64,000 nucleotides of DNA from Amycolatopsis lexingtonensis (lineage in GTDB: Bacteria; Actinomycetota; Actinomycetes; Mycobacteriales; Pseudonocardiaceae). Under the pieces are notes generated by a model. It was not told the DNA's origin. It saw nothing but the letters and a program-made list of their open reading frames with translations, and searched no databases. Below, in pieces: positions 48,846 through 55,944 of the stretch (positions are counted from its first letter, which is position 1; every line of letters starts with the position of its first letter). The translations under genes and the position numbers were made by a program. The stretch spans positions 5,625,501-5,689,500 of the forward strand of contig NZ_JADBEG010000001.1 in the NCBI RefSeq assembly GCF_014873755.1, given 5' to 3'.

Positions 48846-49879
48846 CCCTCGAACCGATCCGCCTCCCGGCCAACCAGCCACCGCAGTTCTACCGCGGCGG
48901 CGACGCCATCGCCGCGCTGCGCGGGGCGTCGTCCGGCAAGAAGTTCGGCCCGGAGGACTGGGTCGCGTCGGTCAGCACCATGTTCGGCCAGGACACCAAC
49001 GGCCTCACCCGGCTCCCGGACGGCGCCTGGCTGCGTGACGCCGTTCTCGCGAACCCGAACGGCTGGCTCGGCGCCAAGCACGTCGAGGCGCTCGGGACGT
49101 CGACCGGCCTGCTGGTCAAGCTGCTCGACGCGGGCCAGCGGCTGCCCGTGCACTTCCACCCGGACGACGCCTTCGCGAAGCAGCACTTCGATTCGCACTT
49201 CGGCAAGACCGAGGCGTGGATCGTGGTCGGCAGCTACGGCGACGACCCGCGCGTCTACCCCGGGTTCAAGGAGACGCTGTCGAAGGACACCGTGTCCGAG
49301 TGGACGCGCGAGCAGGACGTGCCGTCGATGCTGGGCGCGCTGAACAGCGTCCCGGTCACCGCGGGCGACACCGTCTACATCCCGGCCGGCCTGCCGCACG
49401 CGATCGGCGAGGGCGTGTTCGTCGTCGAACTGCAGCAGCCGACGGACTTCTCGCTGACCATCGAGTGGCGTGATTTCCTCGCCTCGCCCGAAAAGGGCCA
49501 CCTCGGCCTGGGCTTCGACACCGCGATCGAGGCGCTGGACACCTCGGGCTGGGACGCCGAGCGCCTGGACACCATCATCAAGCGCACGGCCGGCGACGCT
49601 TCGGCCACGGTCGACCTGCTGGCCGCCGGTTCGGAGCGGTTCTTCCGAGCCGAGCAGCTGCGCACGGACAAGATGACAACGTTGTCAACGGATCCGTCGT
49701 TCGCGGTCCTCGTCATTCTCGACGGCGAAGGGACGCTGCGCACCGAGCACGGCGGCGAGTACGCGCTGGCGAAGGGCGACACCTACGTCGTCCCGTTCGA
49801 CGCCGGCCAGACCGAGCTGTCCGGCACGGTGACGGCGATCCGCTGCCGCCCGCCGGCGCCGGAAGAGAGGAACGGATGA
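48842..49879 (+). CDS. manA: Mannose-6-phosphate isomerase-like cupin (class I)
   Basis: 345 aa from GTG at 48842 overlapping the LacI stop. Type I phosphomannose isomerase: VKLLDAGQRLPVHFHPDDAFAKQHFDSHFGKTEAWIV holds the zinc ligands (HxH and downstream Glu), then VTAGDTVYIPAGLPHAIGEGVFVVELQQPTDFS with the third His. It interconverts mannose-6-phosphate (or free mannose) and the ketose form. No separate mannokinase gene is nearby. A perfect copy of the LacI palindrome is embedded at 49674-49687. Overlaps the ABC ATPase gene by ATGA. Confidence 0.85.
   Translation: MTLEPIRLPANQPPQFYRGGDAIAALRGASSGKKFGPEDWVASVSTMFGQDTNGLTRLPDGAWLRDAVLANPNGWLGAKHVEALGTSTGLLVKLLDAGQRLPVHFHPDDAFAKQHFDSHFGKTEAWIVVGSYGDDPRVYPGFKETLSKDTVSEWTREQDVPSMLGALNSVPVTAGDTVYIPAGLPHAIGEGVFVVELQQPTDFSLTIEWRDFLASPEKGHLGLGFDTAIEALDTSGWDAERLDTIIKRTAGDASATVDLLAAGSERFFRAEQLRTDKMTTLSTDPSFAVLVILDGEGTLRTEHGGEYALAKGDTYVVPFDAGQTELSGTVTAIRCRPPAPEERNG
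49674..49687. promoter_or_regulatory. Intragenic LacI operator (perfect palindrome)
   Basis: TGACAACGTTGTCA, a full 14-bp palindrome inside manA, about 190 bp before its end and 202 bp before the ABC ATPase start. The encoded residues (KMTTLSTD) are the same MTTLS as at the lacI start. Could serve DNA looping or a second internal roadblock for the transporter genes. Confidence 0.65.
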
Positions 49880-50640
49880 GCGAAATCCTCCTGGAAGCGG
49901 TCGACCTCACCAAGCACTACGGCTCCGTCGAAGCGCTGCGCGGCGCGTCTTTCCAGGCCCGCGCGGGCGAAGTGACCGCGCTGATCGGCGACAACGGCGC
50001 CGGCAAGTCCACTTTGGTCAAATGCCTCTCCGGTGCGGAGCAGCCGACGTCGGGGAAGATCCTCCTCGACGGCGCCGAGGCGCACTTCGACTCGCCGACC
50101 ACCGCGCGGCGCCTAGGCATCGAAACCGTTTACCAAGACCTCGCCGTCGCCCCCGAGCTCGACCCGGCGGCGAACCTGTTCCTGGGCCGCGAAATCCACC
50201 GCAAGGGCATCCTCGGCAAGCTCGGGATGCTCGACAAGGCTGAAATGCGCCGCCAGGCCGTCGAGGAGTTCCAGCGCCTCGGCGTGACGCTGCAGAGCAC
50301 CGACGTCCCCATCGGCTCGCTGTCCGGCGGACAGCGCCAGAGCGTCGCGGTGGCGCGGTCGGTCGTGTGGGCGTCGAAGGTCGTGTTCATGGACGAGCCG
50401 ACCGCGGCGCTGGGCGTCGTGCAGCGCGAGCGCGTGCTCGACGTCATCAAGAAGGTGCGCGACAAGGGCATCGCCGTGGTGCTGATCAGCCACAACATGC
50501 CGGAGGTGCTGTCGGTGGCCGACCGCGTCGAGGTGCTGCGGCTCGGCAAGCGCGTCGCCCGGTTCAGCGGGCCGGACACGAAGCTCGAAGACCTCGTCGC
50601 CGCGATGACCGGGGCGCTCGTGCAAGAGGAGGCCGCGTGA
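49876..50640 (+). CDS. Sugar ABC transporter ATPase (single-domain)
   Basis: 254 aa from ATG at 49876. Walker A LIGDNGAGKSTLVK, Q-loop IETVYQDLAVAPELDP, signature SLSGGQRQSVAVAR, Walker B VVFMDEPTAALGVVQ, switch VVLISHNMPEVLSVADRV. One nucleotide-binding domain, as in FrcA, whereas RbsA-type proteins have two. Energises the permease encoded next (50637). In the mannose operon behind LacI and manA. Confidence 0.92.
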   Translation: MSEILLEAVDLTKHYGSVEALRGASFQARAGEVTALIGDNGAGKSTLVKCLSGAEQPTSGKILLDGAEAHFDSPTTARRLGIETVYQDLAVAPELDPAANLFLGREIHRKGILGKLGMLDKAEMRRQAVEEFQRLGVTLQSTDVPIGSLSGGQRQSVAVARSVVWASKVVFMDEPTAALGVVQRERVLDVIKKVRDKGIAVVLISHNMPEVLSVADRVEVLRLGKRVARFSGPDTKLEDLVAAMTGALVQEEAA

Positions 50641-51680
50641 GCGCGCCTACGAAGGACATCCAGGAAACACCCGAGGCGGGGTTCGGCAAGCGCCCGCTGG
50701 GCAAGCGCCTGGTCGGCGCCAACACTTTCTGGATCGCGCTGGTGCTGCTGGCGCTGATCATCGTCTTCAGCGCGATCGCCCCCGGTGAGTTCCCGACGCT
50801 GTTCACGTTCCAGACGCTGCTCATCGAGACCGCGGTGCTGCTGGTGCTTTCGGTCGGGATGACGTTCGTGATCATCACCTCCGGCATCGACCTGTCCGTC
50901 GGCTCGGTGCTCATCTTCGCCGGCATGGTCGCCGGCAAGGTGATGGAGGCGATGTCCGGCGGCAACGCGTCGGGCGCCGGCTGGGGCGTGATCACCGTCG
51001 GGCTGATCGCCGCCGTGGTCGCCGGCACCCTGTGGGGCCTCGTCAACGGGTTCCTCATCGCCGTGGCTGGCATCCCGCCGCTGATCGTCACCCTGGGCAC
51101 GATGGGCGCGGCGCTCGGCGCGGCCTACCTGCTCAACAACGGATCGGACGTGCGCAGCGTCCCGGTCGCGCTGAACCAGACCCTCGGCTACGGCACGTCG
51201 TTCGGCATCGTGCCGAACCTGGTCATCGTCGCCGTCGTGATCACCCTGATCGGCGCCTGGCTGCTGCACACCACGAAGTTCGGCCGCTACACCTACGCGG
51301 TCGGCTCCAACGCCGAGGGCGCGCGCCGGGCGGGCATCGGCGTCACCGCGCACCTGCTGAAGGTGTACACGCTGACGGGGTTCCTGGCCGGGATCGCCGG
51401 GTTCCTCTCGCTGGCCTACTACGCGTCGACCACGATCTCGGCGCACACCACCGACAACCTCAACGCCATCGCCGCGGTCGTGATGGGCGGGACGAGCCTC
51501 TTCGGCGGCGTCGGCACGGTGCTGGGCACGGTGATCGGCGTGTTCATCCCGGCGGTGCTGAAGAAGGGCTTCAACATCACGCACGTCCAGGACTTCTGGC
51601 AGATGATCGCCGTCGGCGCGGTGCTCATCGCGGCCGTCTGGTTCGACCAGCGGCGTCGCCGTCGCCGCAACTCCCGCTGA
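50637..51680 (+). CDS. Sugar ABC transporter permease (RbsC/FrcC type)
   Basis: 347 aa from GTG at 50637 overlapping the ATPase stop (GTGA). Eight to ten membrane segments. Family landmarks: SVGMTFVIITSGIDLSVGSVLIFAGMVAG, AGIPPLIVTLGTMGAALG, YAVGSNAEGARRAGIGVTAHLLKVYTLTGFLAGIAGFL and AAVVMGGTSLFGGVGTVLGTVIGVF. Forms the channel, usually as homodimer, with the ATPase before it and the binding protein after. Confidence 0.93.
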   Translation: MSAPTKDIQETPEAGFGKRPLGKRLVGANTFWIALVLLALIIVFSAIAPGEFPTLFTFQTLLIETAVLLVLSVGMTFVIITSGIDLSVGSVLIFAGMVAGKVMEAMSGGNASGAGWGVITVGLIAAVVAGTLWGLVNGFLIAVAGIPPLIVTLGTMGAALGAAYLLNNGSDVRSVPVALNQTLGYGTSFGIVPNLVIVAVVITLIGAWLLHTTKFGRYTYAVGSNAEGARRAGIGVTAHLLKVYTLTGFLAGIAGFLSLAYYASTTISAHTTDNLNAIAAVVMGGTSLFGGVGTVLGTVIGVFIPAVLKKGFNITHVQDFWQMIAVGAVLIAAVWFDQRRRRRRNSR

Positions 51681-51709
51681 GTTCCCCCGAGTACGAAGAG
51701 GTGCTTGTC

Positions 51710-52708
51710 ATGAACTTCTCCAAGACGCTCGTCGCGGTCGGCGCCCTGGCCTCCGCCGCCGCGCTGCTCACCGCGTGCGGCTCCGGCACGGTCGGGCAGA
51801 CCGGGTCCGGTGGCAGCCAGGCGAACTCGGCCGGCTCGAAGAAGCTCGCGCTCATCCCGGGCGTGCAGGCCGAGCCGTTCTACATCTCCCTGCAATGCGG
51901 CGCGGAGGCCGAAGCGAAGAAGCTCGGCTACGAGCTGACCACGCAGGCCCCGCAGAAGTTCGACGCGGCCATGCAGACCCAGCTCGTCAACGCGCTCGGC
52001 TCGAACCCGCCGGCCGGGCTGCTCATCGCCCCGACCGACGACACGGCCATGCTCGCGCCGATCCAGCAGGTCAAGAACCGCGGCGCGAAGATCGTCGAGG
52101 TCGACACCTCGCTGAAGGACACCGGCGTCGCCGTCTCGTCGGTTTCCTCCGACAACGCCGCGGGCGGCAAGCTCGCCGCGCAGACGATGGCGAAGCTGGC
52201 GGCCGGCAAGAGCGGCTCGGTCCTGGTACTCGACACGATCGCGGGCACGTCGACGACCGCGGCGCGCGCGAAGGGCTTCGAGGACGAGCTGAAGAACACC
52301 CCGAACCTCAAGTCGATCGGCGTCCAGTTCACCCAGAACGAGCCCGACCAGGCGGCGTCCAAGGTGACGGCGGCCCTGTCCTCGACGCCGGACCTCATCG
52401 GCGTCTTCGCGACCAACCTCAACACCGGCGAGGGCGCGGCCACCGGCCTGCGCAACGCGGGCAAGGTCGGCGCGGTGAACCTGATCGGCTTCGACGCCAG
52501 CCCGTCCGAGGTCGAGGGCCTGAAGAGCGGCCAGTACCAGGCCCTGATCGCCCAGGACCCGGCGTCGATCGGCACCCAGGGCGTGCAGCAGGCCGTGGCG
52601 GCGATCGAGGGCAAGCCGGTGACGCGGAACCTGACCGCGCAGCTGCACTCGATCACCAAAGCGGACATGGAAGCCAACTCTCAGTACTTCTACAAGCAGT
52701 CCTGCTGA
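51710..52708 (+). CDS. Sugar-binding lipoprotein of the ABC transporter
   Basis: 332 aa from ATG at 51710 (MNFSKTLVAVGALASAAALLTAC). Lipobox LLTAC gives lipid attachment. RbsB-like two-lobed fold: KLALIPGVQAEPFYISLQCGAEAEAKKLG, PAGLLIAPTDDTAML, GSVLVLDTIAGTSTTAARAKGFEDEL, VGAVNLIGFDASPSEVEGLKSGQYQALIAQDP. Captures the sugar outside and delivers it to the permease. Its terminator follows at 52718. Mannose is the likely ligand from context. Confidence 0.92.
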   Translation: MNFSKTLVAVGALASAAALLTACGSGTVGQTGSGGSQANSAGSKKLALIPGVQAEPFYISLQCGAEAEAKKLGYELTTQAPQKFDAAMQTQLVNALGSNPPAGLLIAPTDDTAMLAPIQQVKNRGAKIVEVDTSLKDTGVAVSSVSSDNAAGGKLAAQTMAKLAAGKSGSVLVLDTIAGTSTTAARAKGFEDELKNTPNLKSIGVQFTQNEPDQAASKVTAALSSTPDLIGVFATNLNTGEGAATGLRNAGKVGAVNLIGFDASPSEVEGLKSGQYQALIAQDPASIGTQGVQQAVAAIEGKPVTRNLTAQLHSITKADMEANSQYFYKQSC

Positions 52709-52717
52709 TCCGTCCGT

Positions 52718-52760
52718 CAGGGCTCTGTGAGGGGTGTGTGCGCCCCCTTACAGGGCCCTG
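52718..52760 (+). terminator. Terminator of the mannose operon
   Basis: Imperfect stem: 52718-52734 (CAGGGCTCTGTGAGGGG) against 52744-52760 (CCCCTTACAGGGCCCTG), 9-nt loop, no T-run. Starts 9 bp after the binding-protein stop. Confidence 0.65.
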
Positions 52761-52909
52761 AACAGCACGTTTCACCCCCAGTGATCGGTCACTGCCGGTC
52801 ACCGCGGTGAGGCAACCGCTCACCGCACGACCCGTTCCCCCGGACGGGTGTCCACCGTCACACTCATCTGCACATGCATTTACACATGCATGATCGCAGG
52901 GAGGGTGCG

Positions 52910-53623
52910 ATGAACTACGAACGATCGGCCGTGCACCGGACGATCTTCGCCGTGGACGTCGAGGGCTACGGCGACCGGAGCAGGACCACACCACACCGCT
53001 TGGCGCTGCGCGACGGCCTGTACCGCGCGCTCGGCCGGGCGTTCGACGACGCGGGCGTCCCGTGGACGGCCTGCCGGAGCGAGGACTGCGGCGACGGCGT
53101 GTTCGTCCTCGCCCCGCCGCAGATCCCGAAAGGACTCTTCGTCGAGTTCTTGCCCAACGCGCTCGCCGTGGCGGTGCACCGGCACAACCTGACCCACCAC
53201 GCCGGCGCCCGGATCCGGCTCCGGATGGCGCTGCACGCGGGCGAGGTGGCCTACGACGACCACGGCGTCACGGCGCCGGCGATCAACCACGCGTTCCGCC
53301 TGCTGGACGCGGCTCCGCTGAAGGAGGCGCTCAAGGCGTCGCCCGGCGTGCTCGGGCTGATCACGTCGGCGTGGTTCTTCGAGGAGGTCGTCCGGCACAG
53401 CGAAGGGCTCGACCCGGCGACGTTCCGGCCGGTGCGGGTGGCGGTGAAGGAGACCCGCGCGACGGGCTGGATCTCGCTGCCCGACCGGCCCTACCCGGCC
53501 GACGCGAGCCTGCTGGTGCGGCTGCCGGAACCCGCCAAGGTCACCGGGCTCGACGACTACCGGACCTGGCGCCGGTTCCGCCGCCACGCCCAGGTGCTGG
53601 CCGATCACCAGGAGCCCGGATAG
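52910..53623 (+). CDS. Stand-alone nucleotidyl-cyclase-homology protein
   Basis: 237 aa from ATG at 52910 with GGGAGGG upstream. HRTIFAVDVEGYGDRSRTTPHRLALRDGLY is the start of a class III cyclase-like fold with the first acidic pair (D, then E) and SEDCGDGVFVLAPP the second (GDG). LRMALHAGEVAYDDHGVTAPAINHAFRLL also matches. The typical catalytic Asn/Arg region is not evident, so it may bind nucleotide without cyclising it. Related domains occur fused to effector modules in actinobacterial signalling genes. Its upstream region has two CACATGCA copies. Confidence 0.75.
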   Translation: MNYERSAVHRTIFAVDVEGYGDRSRTTPHRLALRDGLYRALGRAFDDAGVPWTACRSEDCGDGVFVLAPPQIPKGLFVEFLPNALAVAVHRHNLTHHAGARIRLRMALHAGEVAYDDHGVTAPAINHAFRLLDAAPLKEALKASPGVLGLITSAWFFEEVVRHSEGLDPATFRPVRVAVKETRATGWISLPDRPYPADASLLVRLPEPAKVTGLDDYRTWRRFRRHAQVLADHQEPG

Positions 53624-53668
53624 CCGTAGGATCTGTTCCCCTGGACACCGTCGCCGAGGGGAGGCCCG

Positions 53669-54721
53669 ATGACCGTGCACCTGCGCCCGGCGTCCCGCGC
53701 CGACCCGCTGCCGGTGCTCGCGGCCGCCCGCCGGATCACCGACGACCTGCGCGACGGCCTCGCCGGCACCCGCGCGCGCCGCGCCGCACACCGCCTGCGC
53801 CGGCTCTTCGGCTTCCCCGGGCTCGGCCTCACCGACCTGTCCGGTTCGCTGCTCTGGTCGGGGCGGCCCGGGCCGGACGCGGTCGTCGCGACGGTGCTCG
53901 ACGGCGTCCTGCACACCGAGGAAACCGGCTCGGCGCCGGACGTCCTGGTGCTCCCGCTGCACGTCCGCGACGAGCTCGCCGGCGCGCTGCTGGTGGTCGG
54001 CGACGTCCGGGACGCGGTCGCGGCCCAGGCCGCCGACCTGGTCGTCCAGGCGCTGGAGCGCGGCCGGCTGGAGGCGTCGGCGGAACAGGCGGCGCAGGCC
54101 GAGCTGCGGGCGCTGCGGGCGGAGATGTCCCCGCACTTCGTCTACAACGCGCTGACGGTCATCGCGTCGCTGGTGCGCTCGGATCCCGACCGCGCCCGCG
54201 ACCTCATGCTCGACTTCGCCGACTACACGCGCTACAGCCTGGCGCGCCACGGCGAGTACACGGTGGTGGCCGAGGAGTTCCGCGCGATCGAGACGTACCT
54301 GGCGCTGCAGCGGGCGGTGCTCGGCGAACGGCTGCGCGTCCAGGTGCGGGTGGCCCCGGAGGTCCTTGCCGTCGCCGTGCCGTACCTGGTGCTGGAACCG
54401 TTGGTGGAGAACGCGATCCGGCACGGCATCGAGCCGCGGTCGGGCACCGGGCTGGTCCAGGTGCACGGCCAGGCGGAGGGGAACGACTGCGTGATCTTCG
54501 TCGAGGACGACGGCGTCGGCATGGACCCGAAGCGCGCGGCGGACCTCCTCGCCGGCCGCACCGGCGACGACGACCCGGCCAGCCTCGGCCTGGCCAATGT
54601 GGACCGGCGGCTGCGGGACGTCTACGGCGCCTGGTACGGCTTGACGGTGGAGACCGAGGTCGGCGCCGGCACCCGCGTGATCGTGCGGGTGCCGCGGTTC
54701 CAGCCGGGGGTGCTGCCGTGA
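53669..54721 (+). CDS. LytS-type soluble sensor histidine kinase
   Basis: 350 aa from ATG at 53669. No membrane segment; N-terminal ~130 residues look GAF-like (LGLTDLSGSLLWSGRPGPDAVVATVL). Histidine kinase family 5 motifs: AQAELRALRAEMSPHFVYNALTVIASLV (phospho-His in SPHF), YLVLEPLVENAIRHGIEP (N box), VEDDGVGMDP (G1), LGLANVDRRLRDVYG. Paired with the LytTR regulator encoded next by GTG overlap. Senses an intracellular signal and likely controls the downstream symporters. Confidence 0.9.
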   Translation: MTVHLRPASRADPLPVLAAARRITDDLRDGLAGTRARRAAHRLRRLFGFPGLGLTDLSGSLLWSGRPGPDAVVATVLDGVLHTEETGSAPDVLVLPLHVRDELAGALLVVGDVRDAVAAQAADLVVQALERGRLEASAEQAAQAELRALRAEMSPHFVYNALTVIASLVRSDPDRARDLMLDFADYTRYSLARHGEYTVVAEEFRAIETYLALQRAVLGERLRVQVRVAPEVLAVAVPYLVLEPLVENAIRHGIEPRSGTGLVQVHGQAEGNDCVIFVEDDGVGMDPKRAADLLAGRTGDDDPASLGLANVDRRLRDVYGAWYGLTVETEVGAGTRVIVRVPRFQPGVLP

Positions 54722-55473
54722 CTCCGCTTCGCGTACTCGCCGTCGACGACCTGCCGCCCGCGCTGGACGAGCTGTGCCGCATGTTGGGCGAAGCCCCCGA
54801 AGTCGGCGAAGTCGTCGGAGCGGGCGACGCGCTGAAGGCGTTGAAGCTGCTTCAGGCGGACAGGTTCGACGCCGTCTTCCTTGACATCTCGATGCCGGGC
54901 CTCGACGGCCTCGAACTCGCTTCGCTGCTGGCCCGCTTGAACGAGCCGCCGGTGATCGTGTTCGTCACGGCGCACGACGGCCACGCCGTGGCGGCGTACG
55001 GCATCGGCGCTGTCGATTACCTGCTGAAGCCGGTCCGGGCGGAGCGCCTTTCGGCGGCGCTGGCGAAGGTCCTGCGGATGGCGACACCGGCTTCACGCTC
55101 GACACCGGACGCGATGGCCGCCCTGCCGGTGGAGTCCGGCGGCCGCACTCGCTACGTCCGCCGCGACGACGTGCTGTTCGTGGAAGCCCACGGCGACTAC
55201 GTCCGCTTGCACACCCGCGGCGGCGTGCACCTGGTGCGGATGCCGATTTCACGGCTCGAGGAGTATTGGGAGGGAACGGGGTTCAGCCGGGTGCACCGCG
55301 GGTTCCTGCTCGCGGTGGGCGCGGTGCTGGAGCTGCGGAGTGACAGCGCGGGCGGACTGCTGGCGCACACGGAGGCCGGGGACGTCCCGGTGAGCAGGCG
55401 GCACGCGCGGGATCTGCGAGACCGCCTGCTGGAGGCCGCCCAGCGTGGCCAGCTCGGCCCGGGCTCGCGATGA
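54718..55473 (+). CDS. LytTR-family response regulator
   Basis: 251 aa from GTG at 54718 overlapping the kinase stop. Receiver domain 1-125: VLAVDDLPPALDEL, FDAVFLDISMPGLDGLEL (phospho-Asp), VTAHDGHAVAAYGIGAVDYLLKPVRAERL. LytTR DNA-binding domain ~140-245: VLFVEAHGDYVRLHTRGGVHLVRMPISRLEEYW, FSRVHRGFLLAV. Such pairs, as BtsSR, commonly drive transport genes for pyruvate or acetate. Likely targets are the symporter genes in the same cluster. Confidence 0.92.
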   Translation: MTPLRVLAVDDLPPALDELCRMLGEAPEVGEVVGAGDALKALKLLQADRFDAVFLDISMPGLDGLELASLLARLNEPPVIVFVTAHDGHAVAAYGIGAVDYLLKPVRAERLSAALAKVLRMATPASRSTPDAMAALPVESGGRTRYVRRDDVLFVEAHGDYVRLHTRGGVHLVRMPISRLEEYWEGTGFSRVHRGFLLAVGAVLELRSDSAGGLLAHTEAGDVPVSRRHARDLRDRLLEAAQRGQLGPGSR

Positions 55474-55817
55474 GCAAGATCCGCCGGGTCGCCGTCACCA
55501 GCCCGCAAACCCGGCTCGCCCACGCCCGCCGCCGGTCCCACCACCGCTGGCGCCAGACCCGCCTCCCCGTGTCCGACGCCCAGCGCGCCACCGCCCTCTA
55601 CACCGCGCAACGCCGCCGCGGCGTCCCCGCCCTCGTCCTGATGTTCGCGCTGCTGCTCGGCCTCCCCGGCGTCTTCGCGCTCTTCCCCGCCCTGGACACC
55701 GTGCGGCTGCTGGGAATCCCGCTCTCCTGGCTGATGCTGGCCGTCCTCCCCTACCCCGCGATGGCCCTCCTCGCCCGCTGGCAGCTGCGCCGCGCCGAGC
55801 GCCTCGAGGACGACTGA
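55470..55817 (+). CDS. Small membrane protein linked to kinase/regulator pair
   Basis: 115 aa from ATG at 55470 overlapping the regulator stop (ATGA). Basic N-terminal half (KIRRVAVTSPQTRLAHARRRSHHRWRQTRL) then two membrane segments (~52-72, ~80-100: PALVLMFALLLGLPGVFALF, LLGIPLSWLMLAVLPYPAMALL) and a charged end RRAERLEDD. Similar small proteins precede the symporter in related clusters. Function unknown. The stop codon TGATG starts the 42-codon ORF that crosses the inserted repeat. Confidence 0.75.
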   Translation: MSKIRRVAVTSPQTRLAHARRRSHHRWRQTRLPVSDAQRATALYTAQRRRGVPALVLMFALLLGLPGVFALFPALDTVRLLGIPLSWLMLAVLPYPAMALLARWQLRRAERLEDD

Positions 55818-55840
55818 TGCGCCCCGGTCAGCCCCGAACG

Positions 55841-55918
55841 CCCCAATGTGGCGTTGGTTGCGTCCAACGCACCCAATGTGGCGTTCGGTGCGTTGGACGC
55901 ACCGAACGCCACATTGGG
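55841..55918. repeat. Compound palindromic repeat (REP/MITE-like) before the symporter gene
   Basis: Two related halves. 55841-55871 has CCCCAATGTGGCGTT then a hairpin GCGTTGG-CCAACGC. 55872-55918 is a perfect 22-bp stem (arm start CCCAATGTGGCGTTCGGTGC) with a TGG loop. Both halves begin with CCCAATGTGGCGTT. The element takes nearly all of the 127-bp gap between two otherwise tightly coupled genes. I recall similar palindromes being common in Amycolatopsis, which needs checking. Confidence 0.85.
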
Positions 55919-55944
55919 GCGCTCGAGATCGGCGGGCCGCGCTA

